Source: a bacterium
Lineage (GTDB): Bacteria > Krumholzibacteriota > Krumholzibacteriia > LZORAL124-64-63
NCBI GenBank assembly: GCA_024229695.1
Contig: JAAESD010000325.1
Span: forward strand, 1-32,957
Length of the DNA stretch: 32,957 bases
Reading direction: 5' to 3'
Made by a program: the position numbers and the translations under genes. Numbering within the stretch: position 1 is the first letter of the stretch; each line of letters begins with the position of its first letter. The notes beneath the pieces are model-generated. The model was not told the origin of the DNA, did not search any database, and saw only the letters and a list, made by a program, of their open reading frames with translations. Of this stretch, positions 1 to 7,663 are shown in pieces.

Positions 1-696
1 AAGTTGCTGGGAAAGTGTGACGGAATATCTGTTTCTACTGCATCACTTTTGAATCAGTCATCGGTGTTGAAAGCATATGAAAATAAAGTGAAAGTCATTC
101 CGTTCGGAATCGATATTTCTGCTTTTTCTGCAGGGGGCAATGCAGGGAAAGGGCCACTACTGTTTGTAGGCCGACTGGTTTACTACAAAGGGATTGAAGT
201 ATTGCTTGAAGCAGTTACTAGAATTCCTGAAGCAGAGCTGGTAATTGTTGGTGATGGACCGCTGAAAGAACAACTCAAAAGGAAAATTGTGAAATCTGGT
301 TTGTCTGACCGAGTACAGTTACTCGGGGATATTTCCAACGCAAAATTGAAAACAATTGTGAACGAATCAGGTGCACTTGTGTTGCCAAGCACTCACAAAA
401 GCGAAACTTTCGGGCTGGTTCAGCTGGAGGCAATGGCATCATCAATTCCTGTCATTTCTACAAATCTGCCTACTGGAGTTGCTACAGTGAATATTGACAA
501 CGAAACTGGATTCGTTGTTGCTCCTGGCGATGTCTCAGAATTAACTGAGGCAATAAACAAGCTTTATCAAGATTCTCAAAATGCTTATGAACTGGGATGT
601 AATGGACGTGCCCGGGTTGAAAAACATTTCTCAAGGGAAGTTATGGCGAACAGTTTAATTGCCTGGTACACAGAGTTAATTGAGAAGAGGAAATAG
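1..696 (+). CDS. GT4-family glycosyltransferase, C-terminal part (5' end cut by window)
   Basis: The frame is open from the first base, so the gene begins upstream; about 231 codons remain of a family that usually has about 370-400. What is left is the GT-B nucleotide-sugar-binding half. A VIPFGID segment joins the two lobes (about residue 32 of the visible part), VGRLVYYKG carries the Arg/Lys phosphate contacts, VIVGDGP follows, and SETFGLVQLE (about 133-142) is the E-x7-E signature of retaining GT4/GT1 enzymes. It would transfer a sugar from an activated donor to an unknown acceptor at the cytoplasmic face of the membrane. Its TAG stop shares one base with the GTG of yqeC, so it seems translationally coupled to the molybdenum-hydroxylase maturation genes, an unexpected partner. 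Family is confident; substrate unknown. Confidence 0.88.
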   Translation, partial: KLLGKCDGISVSTASLLNQSSVLKAYENKVKVIPFGIDISAFSAGGNAGKGPLLFVGRLVYYKGIEVLLEAVTRIPEAELVIVGDGPLKEQLKRKIVKSGLSDRVQLLGDISNAKLKTIVNESGALVLPSTHKSETFGLVQLEAMASSIPVISTNLPTGVATVNIDNETGFVVAPGDVSELTEAINKLYQDSQNAYELGCNGRARVEKHFSREVMANSLIAWYTELIEKRK

Positions 697-1466
697 TGGG
701 TTTCGAATTCCTGGATAACTGGACAGATATGATGCCACGCAATGGTGGTCATGTTGTTTCTGTTTTTGGCGGCGGCGGCAAGTCTTCCTTAATTGAGGCT
801 TGGGCCGATTGGTATATTGAAAACAAGATTCCTGTTATTGTCACAACTACAGTTCATGTTGGTTGCGACCAATTCCCAAAACTTGAATTACATGAATGGG
901 ATGGCAGCTCAACTGAGTTGCCGGATGCACTGTTTATTGGTAAAGATGAAGCAGAGTACCGAAACGGTATCTCAATGGACGAAGTGGATAAGCTGTCACA
1001 AACTTTTCCTGAGCATGTTATCCTGGTCGAGGTTGATGGTAGTCGCAGCTTGCCAATGAAATTACATAACGATGATGAACCGCTATTTCCCAAAAGTACA
1101 ACACTTGCAGTTGCTGTAGCCGGGCTTTCGGCTATCGGTGACCCTGTTGAAAAAGTATTGCATCGATATAATCGTGATGGATTAATTTCACCTGAAATTA
1201 CTACCGAAAATAAATCGGGCAATAAAATATGGGGTTGGGATGAAACGTATGAATTACTAACCAGAGAAAATGGTTATCTGGCGAGAGTCCCCGAAGATGT
1301 ACCTGTCCTGCTTGCTTTTTGTCAGATGGATGATTGTGATGACACTATTGGATTTTTCCAATTTCTGGACAAAATGATGGAAGTGGTTCCGCTGATTCTT
1401 GTGGGCGATTTGTGCAGCCATGAGCCAAGGATGAAAGCTTTTTATAGTACAGAACATGAGAGTTGA
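696..1466 (+). CDS. yqeC: YqeC-like selenium-dependent molybdenum hydroxylase accessory protein
   Basis: YqeC proteins are putative P-loop NTPases found almost only beside selenium-dependent molybdenum hydroxylase genes; their exact reaction is not established. The 256-residue product has a glycine-rich P-loop (VSVFGGGGKSS, about 21-31), then the family motifs TTTVH (50-54), VEVDGSRSLPMK (111-122), HNDDEPLFP (124-132) and GLSAIGDP with a following HR (143-157). These match the usual order: P-loop, TTTH, EADGSR, EP, GLDALG, HR. The start is GTG at 696, overlapping the preceding stop by one base; there is no better start nearby. It overlaps mocA downstream by 11 bases. The next three genes complete the accessory set, which supports the call strongly. 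Confidence 0.87.
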   Translation: MGFEFLDNWTDMMPRNGGHVVSVFGGGGKSSLIEAWADWYIENKIPVIVTTTVHVGCDQFPKLELHEWDGSSTELPDALFIGKDEAEYRNGISMDEVDKLSQTFPEHVILVEVDGSRSLPMKLHNDDEPLFPKSTTLAVAVAGLSAIGDPVEKVLHRYNRDGLISPEITTENKSGNKIWGWDETYELLTRENGYLARVPEDVPVLLAFCQMDDCDDTIGFFQFLDKMMEVVPLILVGDLCSHEPRMKAFYSTEHES

Positions 1467-2022
1467 TTATGGCATTATAATGGCGCGAGGTGACTCTGCC
1501 AGGATGGGATCACCTAAAGGAGCTTGTCTCTTTCAGGGTAAATCTCTTTTGGAGCTGTCATGTTCTATTTTTGATGAGCTTGATATTCCTGTGGTAATTG
1601 TTACAACACCATCACTTCTAAAAATATACAAAAATCTAGTTGGCAACTGTAACTGGTTGTTATTTCCCGATGGACAGGGAACAGCCAGAACTTGTAAATA
1701 TGCTTATAATGATTTATCGGAACAGGTAACTCATTTCTGGTTGATGCCGCTGGACTTGCCGTCAGTGAAAACTGAAACTGCAAAAATAATTCGACAGGAA
1801 TCGATCAATAATCCGGGCAGTATCATCGTTCCGTTTTTTAAGAAGCAAAGAGGGCATCCTGTTGTAATGCCAGTTGAAAGTTTCAAAGATGTCGACGAAA
1901 AATTGTGGCAACTTGAAATGCGTGATGTAATTGAATTCTCAACCTGTGATGTTATTAATCTGCAAGTTGATGATTGTGGAATAATTGAAGATTGTGACAA
2001 GCAATCAGACCTGGAGAAATAA
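1456..2022 (+). CDS. mocA: MocA/MobA-like molybdenum cofactor nucleotidyltransferase
   Basis: This is a 188-residue nucleotidyltransferase of the MobA/MocA fold, expected to add CMP (or another nucleotide) to molybdopterin to make the dinucleotide cofactor of xanthine-dehydrogenase-type hydroxylases. Visible motifs: an N-terminal nucleotide-binding loop GIIMARGDSARMGSPKG (about 6-22), the metal-binding MPLDLPSV (97-104), and QRGHPVV (131-137), typical of CTP-using MocA relatives. The usual LAAG of the loop reads MARG here, so one small residue is replaced by Arg. The ATG lies inside the end of yqeC (11-base overlap), and the stop overlaps the xdhC start. Operon position makes MocA more likely than an unrelated sugar nucleotidyltransferase. 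Confidence 0.85.
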   Translation: MRVDYGIIMARGDSARMGSPKGACLFQGKSLLELSCSIFDELDIPVVIVTTPSLLKIYKNLVGNCNWLLFPDGQGTARTCKYAYNDLSEQVTHFWLMPLDLPSVKTETAKIIRQESINNPGSIIVPFFKKQRGHPVVMPVESFKDVDEKLWQLEMRDVIEFSTCDVINLQVDDCGIIEDCDKQSDLEK

Positions 2023-2846
2023 TGGAAGAGCTCTATGGCATTATTGCCAGGATGGCGGAAGACGGCATCGATGGTGCAGTTGCAACTGTAATCAAGTCTA
2101 AACGATCTGTTCCCAGACATGCCGGCAGCAGAATGGTTGTCAAAGCAGATGGCAGTACTGTTGGTTCTGTAGGTGGTGGCGATATTGAAGCAAAAGTGAT
2201 TGAACAAGCACTCAAGTCAATTGCAGATGGCCAATGCAGGAATGAGGCATTTTCACTAACAGGCTCAGCGGGAGCTTGTGGTGGTGAAGTGGAAGTGTTT
2301 ATCGAGCCCATTCAAAGCAGGGATGAACTGGTGATTGTAGGAGCTGGCCATGTAGGTAGAGCTGTTTACAATGCAGCTATAGAACTCCCATATCGAATTA
2401 GAATTTTTGATGACCGTCCGGAGTTTGTAGAGGAGCTGCCAGAAGGTAAGTCTTTTCCGATTCCAGAACTTGGGCAGCATTTTTGCCCAAGTCCAAGGTC
2501 CATAGTTTTGTTATGTAATCGTAGCCACAGTTTGGATTATGAAACACTGGAGGCACTTTTTACCAAGGAAATTGAGCTCGGGATACAATGCAAATTTATT
2601 GGAGTAGTTGGCAGCAAAGGCAAGGCAGCAAGGCTGGCTAAAATGTTCAGCGATCGACCTGATTATGTTACCCGATTTAAAGATGTTGTAATTCCTGTAG
2701 GTCTTTCCATCGGCTCTGAGTTGCCATCAGAAATTGCAATCAGTATCCTGGCAGAGATTATCACTATTACTCGTAATGCTGATTTAAGCGATGATGGAGC
2801 TGTACTGAGAATGCAGAATAGGCCAGGAAAAGGGAGTAGAAAGTGA
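2022..2846 (+). CDS. xdhC: XdhC/CoxI-family molybdenum hydroxylase maturation protein
   Basis: XdhC-family proteins bind the molybdenum cofactor, help insert the terminal sulfido ligand and pass it to xanthine-dehydrogenase-type enzymes; relatives in selenium-dependent clusters are thought to act in the equivalent step. The 274-residue protein has the N-terminal XdhC_CoxI domain, with RHAGSRMVV, GSVGGGDIEAKV (about 48-59) and CGGEVEVFIEP (86-96). A C-terminal Rossmann domain begins at VIVGAGHVGRAV (104-115) and includes FIGVVGSKGKAA and the closing PVGLSIGSELPSEIAISI. The length is normal and both domains are complete. The start overlaps the mocA stop by one base (TAATG) and the end overlaps yqeB by four (GTGA), so production with its neighbours is probably coupled. 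Confidence 0.9.
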   Translation: MEELYGIIARMAEDGIDGAVATVIKSKRSVPRHAGSRMVVKADGSTVGSVGGGDIEAKVIEQALKSIADGQCRNEAFSLTGSAGACGGEVEVFIEPIQSRDELVIVGAGHVGRAVYNAAIELPYRIRIFDDRPEFVEELPEGKSFPIPELGQHFCPSPRSIVLLCNRSHSLDYETLEALFTKEIELGIQCKFIGVVGSKGKAARLAKMFSDRPDYVTRFKDVVIPVGLSIGSELPSEIAISILAEIITITRNADLSDDGAVLRMQNRPGKGSRK

Positions 2847-3631
2847 GTTTAATCTGGATTGCTGGTGCTGGAGAATTGGCTTCCGCAGTAGGTTGGCGGT
2901 TGTCAAAATCTGGTTATGCTGTTGTGATGACAGAGATTGCCACTCCACTTGCTGTGCGCCGACCAATCTGTTTCAGTGAGGCAGTTCACCAAGGTAAGTG
3001 TATAGTAGAATCGGTAGTTGGAGAGCTTGCTTCAAGTGATATATGTGACATAGATCCTGGTGATATCAAGGTTATGGTAGACCCTGAGGGCAGCTCTGCC
3101 AGAGGGCTAAACCCGGATGCACTGGTCGATGCCAGAATGCTCAAGAAAAATATAGAATCAGTTGCTTGGCCGGAGTTATTTACAATCGGTCTCGGGCCTG
3201 GCTTCACATGCACACAAAACGCCGACGTAGTTATTGAAACTCACAGAATGGCAAGACTTGGTGAAGTAATCCACAATGGGTCTGCATCACCCAATACTGG
3301 TGAACCTGGGCCGGTAAATGGTATAACCCATGGTCGATTACTGCGTAGCCCAGCAGATGGAGTTCTCAAAACAAAGTGCAAAATTGGCGATTTGGTGTCT
3401 GCACAACAAGTTATCGGGACTGTGTCCGGGGAGCCTCTTATTGCAGAAATCGATGGCTTATTGCGTGGTTTGGTGCATTCTTCAGCGGAACTTAAAACTG
3501 GAGTCAAGGTTGGAGATATAGACCCCAGGGGCTGTCGTGTTGATCCTGGTAAGATAACTGATAAAGGATTGGCCGTTGCTGGGGGAGTTTTGGAGGCATT
3601 GTTAAACAAAGGCATATTGCCTATTCGTTGA
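2843..3631 (+). CDS. yqeB: YqeB (EF2563-type) selenium-dependent molybdenum hydroxylase system protein
   Basis: YqeB is the marker gene of the SDMH trait, in which a labile selenium replaces sulfur on the molybdenum centre; its biochemical step is not proven. The 262-residue protein follows the family layout. A Rossmann-like start WIAGAGELASAVGWRL leads to AVRRPICFSEAV (about 37-48), and then to GLGPGFTCTQNADVVIETHR, the most diagnostic block. Next come an SPNTGEPG segment and a C-terminal half with biotinyl-like beta repeats (DGVLKTKCKIGDLVSAQQ) ending in DPRG. The GTG start overlaps the xdhC stop by four bases. It is the last gene of the cluster; no terminator is visible after it, and the next promoter's -35 box overlaps its stop codon. 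No selD or selA gene is in view. Confidence 0.9.
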   Translation: MSLIWIAGAGELASAVGWRLSKSGYAVVMTEIATPLAVRRPICFSEAVHQGKCIVESVVGELASSDICDIDPGDIKVMVDPEGSSARGLNPDALVDARMLKKNIESVAWPELFTIGLGPGFTCTQNADVVIETHRMARLGEVIHNGSASPNTGEPGPVNGITHGRLLRSPADGVLKTKCKIGDLVSAQQVIGTVSGEPLIAEIDGLLRGLVHSSAELKTGVKVGDIDPRGCRVDPGKITDKGLAVAGGVLEALLNKGILPIR

Positions 3632-3656
3632 CTTTGAGCTTTCAACACTCTATTTT
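3628..3656 (+). promoter_or_regulatory. Predicted sigma70-type promoter for the TPR gene
   Basis: A -35 box TTGACT (3628-3633) and a -10 box TATTTT (3651-3656) are separated by exactly 17 bases. The -35 box overlaps the yqeB stop codon. Transcription would start near 3663, leaving a leader of about 60 bases before the GTG at 3727. This is a match by eye only. Confidence 0.45.
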
Positions 3657-3726
3657 ACGACAAACTTCAGTTATTTTTTAGGATTAACTGTGGGGACATT
3701 TTTTCAAGCTCATTTTGGAGGCTGCA

Positions 3727-4884
3727 GTGCAGACTAGATTCAAATTTACTTCAGGTTTAATTTTAAGCATAGTGATAATGTTACCGTTGCTGTTAACAGG
3801 TTCAAGTGCTTTGGCTGAATGTGGTGAGGCTCAGCAGATTGAGGCTACACATGCGTTCCAGGTAGCCAAAGAGTTTTTGATGGCTAAGAATTGGGCACAA
3901 GCAATTCCATCACTTGAATCAGCTTTGGAAATTTGTGATGAACATGAAAACTCTCTGAAGTGGTTAGGTAAGTCATATCGGGAAACTGGTCGTTTTGATG
4001 AAGCCGTTGTTGTGTTTTCAAAGCTGATTGAAGTCAGAGGCCAAGCTGCAACTGCCAATGATCACATGGATTTGGGTAAAACATTTGCCAAATTGAAGGA
4101 TTATAGAAAAGCCAGACAGTCTTATGTCAGTGCCCAAAGACTTGCGCCAACTGATTGCAGTGTCTTGTTTAACCTGGCGGTAATGCATGGAGCTGTTAAA
4201 GACTATGCTCGCAGTGTAGATACCTATGAAGAAGTAATTGATAACTGTCCGCAGTTGAAAGAAAAAGCACTACCAAAACTTGCCAAAGCATGCCAGAAAG
4301 CTTCTGAAAAAGAGCGCAAGATGGGTAACGTTGCTGTTGCCAAAGAATATGACAAGCGTTACCAGGAGTATGCTGGCTCTGCTGGTGGATCAGTTGGTTA
4401 CAAGATTATTGCAGATCGCATGAACAATGGTGATTATTCTGGTGCAGTTTCAGCATGTGATGATTTCCTTTTGAAAAATCCGGAAAGCACAAAAACTCAC
4501 AAAGTTCTTCTTAATAAAGCTGGTTGTTTGCGGGCTTTGAATAAAAACAATGAAGCAACTTCCGCTTATCGTGAGTACCTGGAACTCCGACCTAGGGACT
4601 ACCCTGCAACTGGAACGTTAATTGAGCTATTAGCAAAAACTGGTCAATGTGAAGCTGGTGTCAGTCTGGCTGAGTCTGTTGCTTCTTCAGAAAGCATTGA
4701 AGTTTATTATGGTTGGGGAATGGCACTTGAATGTCTTGAGCGTTACATGGACGCAAAAGAGAAGTTCAAATTTGTTGCTGCCAACGGATCTGGAAATTAC
4801 ATGATTTGGGCAACACAGCAACTTGAGCGCCAGGACCAGCTGGAAGAAATTCGTCTAATTAAACGACAGAACGCAGGATACTAA
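3727..4884 (+). CDS. Exported TPR-repeat protein
   Basis: The product has 385 residues starting from GTG 3727, which has a GGAGG box (3717-3721) five bases upstream; an in-frame TTG 12 bases earlier would place the start on top of that box. Residues 1 to about 31 form a Sec signal peptide with a long hydrophobic core ending SALA. The rest is helical TPR repeats in two blocks (about 35-190 and 215-370). Examples are the NWAQAIPSLESALEI, GRFDEAVVVFSKLIEV and NNEATSAYREYLELRP helices, with a charged linker between the blocks. Such proteins act as scaffolds in the periplasm or outer membrane; no partner can be named. The gene appears monocistronic, with its own predicted promoter and a strong terminator 19 bases after the stop. 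Cysteines recur in the mature part (EC, EIC, DNC, SAC), possibly forming disulfides. Confidence 0.8.
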   Translation: MQTRFKFTSGLILSIVIMLPLLLTGSSALAECGEAQQIEATHAFQVAKEFLMAKNWAQAIPSLESALEICDEHENSLKWLGKSYRETGRFDEAVVVFSKLIEVRGQAATANDHMDLGKTFAKLKDYRKARQSYVSAQRLAPTDCSVLFNLAVMHGAVKDYARSVDTYEEVIDNCPQLKEKALPKLAKACQKASEKERKMGNVAVAKEYDKRYQEYAGSAGGSVGYKIIADRMNNGDYSGAVSACDDFLLKNPESTKTHKVLLNKAGCLRALNKNNEATSAYREYLELRPRDYPATGTLIELLAKTGQCEAGVSLAESVASSESIEVYYGWGMALECLERYMDAKEKFKFVAANGSGNYMIWATQQLERQDQLEEIRLIKRQNAGY

Positions 4885-4902
4885 ACAGTTGCTAGGATTT
4901 TG

Positions 4903-4937
4903 ACCCCGTGGCGCTGTTGGCGTTGCGGGGTTTTTTT
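4903..4937 (+). terminator. Intrinsic terminator after the TPR gene
   Basis: ACCCCG (4903-4908) pairs with CGGGGT (4926-4931). The pairing continues inward through three G-U wobbles and a CGC/GCG block to give a stem of about 12 pairs with a five-base loop at 4915-4919. A run of seven T follows (4931-4937). It lies only 24 bases before the dapL start codon, so it may also attenuate transcription into the biosynthetic operon. Confidence 0.85.
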
Positions 4938-4961
4938 GAGTCTGCTTTGACTGGGGAAATA

Positions 4962-6113
4962 ATGCCAAGACTTGACCGCTTACCACCATATTTGTTTACT
5001 GCAATCGACCAGGCAAAGAGAAGTGCTATTGTTGCTGGCAAAGATGTTGTCGATCTGGGAATTGGCGACCCGGACATGCCAACTCCTGTAGAGCTTGTTG
5101 AAGTAATGGCAAAATCAATTTCCAACTCAGCAAATCATCAGTACCCGGATAATAAAGGATCAGATTCATTTCGAGTAATATGTGCTGCCTGGTTTGAAAA
5201 ACGATTTGGTGTAAAAATTGACTCCGACAGACACGTGCTGGCTCTGATTGGTAGCAAAGAAGGGCTTGCTCATCTGCCATTGGCTCTTTTGGATGAGGGC
5301 GATGAGGTGTTGGTTCCAGATATCGGCTACCCTGTTTATACTTCATCTACTCTGCTTGCTGGTGGAAATCCTGTAGAATACCCTCTATCTGAAACCGATG
5401 GTTTTCTTCCTCGAGTGGAAGCAATTTCAAAGTTGGTTACAGATAAAACCCGCCTTCTACACATGAACTACCCCAATAATCCTACCGGGGCTGTTGCCGA
5501 TGGAGAACTGTTTAAACAGATGGCTGGCCTCGCTTCTGAAAAAGATTTTGTACTTTCAAATGATGCAGCTTACATCGAAGTAAATCTTGATGACTCAAAA
5601 CCAGTAAGTCTGCTCCAACATAGTGATATTGAGACTCAGCCTGTAATTGAATTTCACAGCTTGTCAAAAATGTTCAATATGACAGGATGGAGAGTTGGTT
5701 TTGCAGTTGGAAATGAGCAGACAATTTCTGCTCTGAATAAAGTTAAACAGAATATCGACAGTGGTATTTTTACTGCAGTTCAACAAACTGCTGAATATGC
5801 ATTGGGCGAAAAGTTTGATGATTTGATTGCTCAGGTTATGTCTCCATATATCCCACGCAAAAAAGTGATTATGGATGCACTGACAGAGGCAGGAATTTCT
5901 GTATTTCCCACAAATTCAACATTTTATGTTTGGGCAAAAGTACCAACTGATGAAACTTCGATGGCATTTTGTGCAAGAATGCTGAAAGAGAAAGACCTGG
6001 TAATAACTCCAGGAAATGGATTTGGTAACGGTGGTGAAGGCTGGTTCAGAATATCACTTACAGCTGCAAACAGTCGGATTGATGAAGCTGCCTTGAGATT
6101 GAGGAGTTTATAA
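4962..6113 (+). CDS. dapL: LL-diaminopimelate aminotransferase (class I/II PLP aminotransferase)
   Basis: DapL converts tetrahydrodipicolinate directly to LL-diaminopimelate, for lysine and peptidoglycan. The 383-residue protein begins RLDRLPPYLFTAIDQAKR and VVDLGIGDPDMPTP, the opening expected of DapL and close relatives. PLP-site residues are visible: NYPNNPTGA (169-177), D201 and Y204 in SNDAAYIE, the Schiff-base lysine K236 in SLSKMFNMTG, R244 in GWRVG, and the substrate-carboxylate arginine R363 in WFRISLT. I chose ATG 4962, with a GGGGA box just upstream; the longer frame from 4908 runs through the terminator and lacks family similarity. Its stop overlaps folB by one base. A related alanine- or aspartate-type aminotransferase is the main alternative. 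Confidence 0.82.
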   Translation: MPRLDRLPPYLFTAIDQAKRSAIVAGKDVVDLGIGDPDMPTPVELVEVMAKSISNSANHQYPDNKGSDSFRVICAAWFEKRFGVKIDSDRHVLALIGSKEGLAHLPLALLDEGDEVLVPDIGYPVYTSSTLLAGGNPVEYPLSETDGFLPRVEAISKLVTDKTRLLHMNYPNNPTGAVADGELFKQMAGLASEKDFVLSNDAAYIEVNLDDSKPVSLLQHSDIETQPVIEFHSLSKMFNMTGWRVGFAVGNEQTISALNKVKQNIDSGIFTAVQQTAEYALGEKFDDLIAQVMSPYIPRKKVIMDALTEAGISVFPTNSTFYVWAKVPTDETSMAFCARMLKEKDLVITPGNGFGNGGEGWFRISLTAANSRIDEAALRLRSL

Positions 6114-6496
6114 TGGATTGTATCAGACTCACTGGGATCGATGTCTATGCATATCATGGTGCATTAGCTGCTGAGAAAGAACTGGGGCAACGCTTTGTTA
6201 TTGATCTGGAGTTGTGGACTGATGTCTCAACTGCAGCAGAATCTGATGAATTGGACGATGCATTGGATTACACAAAAGTTCACTCACGCGTTGTAGAACT
6301 TGCCGCTGGTCAGCCTTGCAATCTGATTGAAACTCTGGCTAATGCTATCTGTGCAATGTTGCTTTCTGAATTTGTGTTGGAGATGGTATCTGTAACAGTT
6401 CACAAACCAAATCCACCAATTTCAAATTTCCTTGGAAGTGTAAGCGTAACTGTGGAGCGGATGGTAGACGAGCTGCATACTTTGTTGGACGAATAG
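6113..6496 (+). CDS. folB: Dihydroneopterin aldolase
   Basis: FolB cleaves 7,8-dihydroneopterin to 6-hydroxymethyl-dihydropterin and glycolaldehyde in folate synthesis, in the cytoplasm. The 127-residue protein is of normal length and shows the family pattern: IDVYAYHGALAAEKELGQRF near the N-terminus, with the pterin-contacting Glu; SDELDDALDYTKV with the conserved Tyr at about 53; CNLIETLANAI with the pterin-binding Glu; and VHKPNPPI with the catalytic Lys at about 98. Its ATG overlaps the dapL stop by one base, and folK follows after two bases. FolB feeds its product directly to FolK. Confidence 0.92.
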   Translation: MDCIRLTGIDVYAYHGALAAEKELGQRFVIDLELWTDVSTAAESDELDDALDYTKVHSRVVELAAGQPCNLIETLANAICAMLLSEFVLEMVSVTVHKPNPPISNFLGSVSVTVERMVDELHTLLDE

Positions 6497-6498
6497 TT

Positions 6499-7020
6499 AT
6501 GCAGTACGCACTGGGGCTTGGCAGCAATATTGGCCACCGGCTACAACATTTGCAGCAGGCAATAAACTTGCTTGATGATTATCCATCAATTTCAATGCTC
6601 AAGGTCAGTCGTATTTATGAAACTGAATATGTTGGCGATGGGGTGCAGGACCAGTATTTGAATGCCTGTTGTATCATAGAAACAGAATTGTCCCCACGAG
6701 AACTGCTAACTGTAGTAAAAGCAGTTGAACAAGAGGCTGGTAGACTTCCCGATACTCATATGCAGCCCAGAGTCCTGGATATAGACTTGCTATTAATGAA
6801 AGATGGCGGTTACAGTGACCAACTGTTGCAGATTCCTCATCTGAAATTGTGCGATCGACAGTTTGTTTTGCGGCCGCTATCGGAAATCGCAGGGAAGTGG
6901 AATATATTTGATTCGCAACTGATAGTTGACGAACTTTGCAAATCAGAAGATGATGACACAGTTCAGTTAAGATCTGAATTGAACCTTGTTCTTAGCACTG
7001 TTAGCAGGGAGGCCAAATAG
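6499..7020 (+). CDS. folK: 2-amino-4-hydroxy-6-hydroxymethyldihydropteridine pyrophosphokinase
   Basis: FolK transfers pyrophosphate from ATP to 6-hydroxymethyl-dihydropterin, the next folate step after FolB. The 173-residue product has the N-terminal GLGSNIGHRLQHLQQAI (about 6-22), a YETEYVG segment, DQYLNACCIIET, and the signature QPRVLDIDLLLM (89-100) whose two Asp bind the magnesium ions. It is complete, slightly longer at the C-terminus than the shortest family members. The upstream spacing is two bases. A deoxynucleoside kinase gene begins directly after its stop, and the kinase's AGGGAGG box lies inside the last folK codons, so the two are probably co-translated. Confidence 0.92.
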   Translation: MQYALGLGSNIGHRLQHLQQAINLLDDYPSISMLKVSRIYETEYVGDGVQDQYLNACCIIETELSPRELLTVVKAVEQEAGRLPDTHMQPRVLDIDLLLMKDGGYSDQLLQIPHLKLCDRQFVLRPLSEIAGKWNIFDSQLIVDELCKSEDDDTVQLRSELNLVLSTVSREAK

Positions 7021-7021
7021 C

Positions 7022-7654
7022 GTGATACCTTGGCGCTATGTAGTTGTAGAAGGCGTAATTGGTGTAGGTAAAACGAGCTTAACCAAATTACTGGCCAACA
7101 GGATTGGTGCCAACATCAATCTGGAAGTTGTAGAGGATAACCCCTTTCTTTCCAACTTTTATCAGGACCAGTCTACCTATGCTTTCCAGACACAGATATT
7201 CTTTTTATTGAGTCGTTATCGACAACAGCAAAAACTGAGACAGCCTGATCTTTTCACCTCTTCAGTTGTCTCTGATTATCTGTTTGCCAAAGACAGGATT
7301 TTTGCGAACCTGAATCTTAGCGATGACGAACTCGAGCTTTATAATCAGTTGGCAAATATTCTTGAACAGAGAATCATGAAGCCTGATCTGGTGATTTATC
7401 TTCAGGCAAGCACGGACTCTTTGATGGACAGGATTCGGATCCGCGGCCGCTCATTCGAGCGTGACATGAATCGGGATTATATCAACTCTCTGAGCTCTGC
7501 TTACAGCTATTATTTCCATCATTATCAGGAAACTCCATTACTGATTGTTAACACAAACGATTTTGACTTTGTTAATGTGCAACGTGATTTCGATCTGCTC
7601 TTTGAGCAAATGTCAGAGCATTTTCAAGGCACCAGGTTTTTTGTCCCAGCCTAG
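7022..7654 (+). CDS. Deoxynucleoside kinase
   Basis: The product is a cytoplasmic kinase that phosphorylates deoxynucleosides for salvage; whether dA, dG, dC or another base is preferred cannot be read from the sequence. It has 210 residues from GTG 7022, which has an AGGGAGG box (7006-7012) nine bases upstream; a longer frame from 6986 begins within folK and lacks a good box. Motifs in order: a P-loop in VVVEGVIGVGKTSL (about 7-20), VVEDNPFL (36-43) with the base-side Glu, SDYLFAKDRIFA with the DR pair (about 84-95), and the arginine-rich lid RIRIRGRSFERDM. These are the marks of the dNK/dCK-dGK family rather than thymidylate kinase. Placement after folK makes it part of the same operon. Confidence 0.87.
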   Translation: MIPWRYVVVEGVIGVGKTSLTKLLANRIGANINLEVVEDNPFLSNFYQDQSTYAFQTQIFFLLSRYRQQQKLRQPDLFTSSVVSDYLFAKDRIFANLNLSDDELELYNQLANILEQRIMKPDLVIYLQASTDSLMDRIRIRGRSFERDMNRDYINSLSSAYSYYFHHYQETPLLIVNTNDFDFVNVQRDFDLLFEQMSEHFQGTRFFVPA

Positions 7655-7663
7655 GAGATTATT

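Noticed and set aside
854..1222. Minus-strand frame opposite yqeC
   Set aside because: Ser/Thr-rich low-complexity translation opposite a recognised gene; a shadow.
4908..4961. Longer start for dapL beginning at 4908
   Set aside because: It runs through the terminator stem and T-run, has no ribosome-binding site, and adds residues not seen in the family; ATG 4962 has a good box.
6986..7021. Longer start for the deoxynucleoside kinase at 6986
   Set aside because: It lies inside folK; GTG 7022 has an AGGGAGG box at proper distance.
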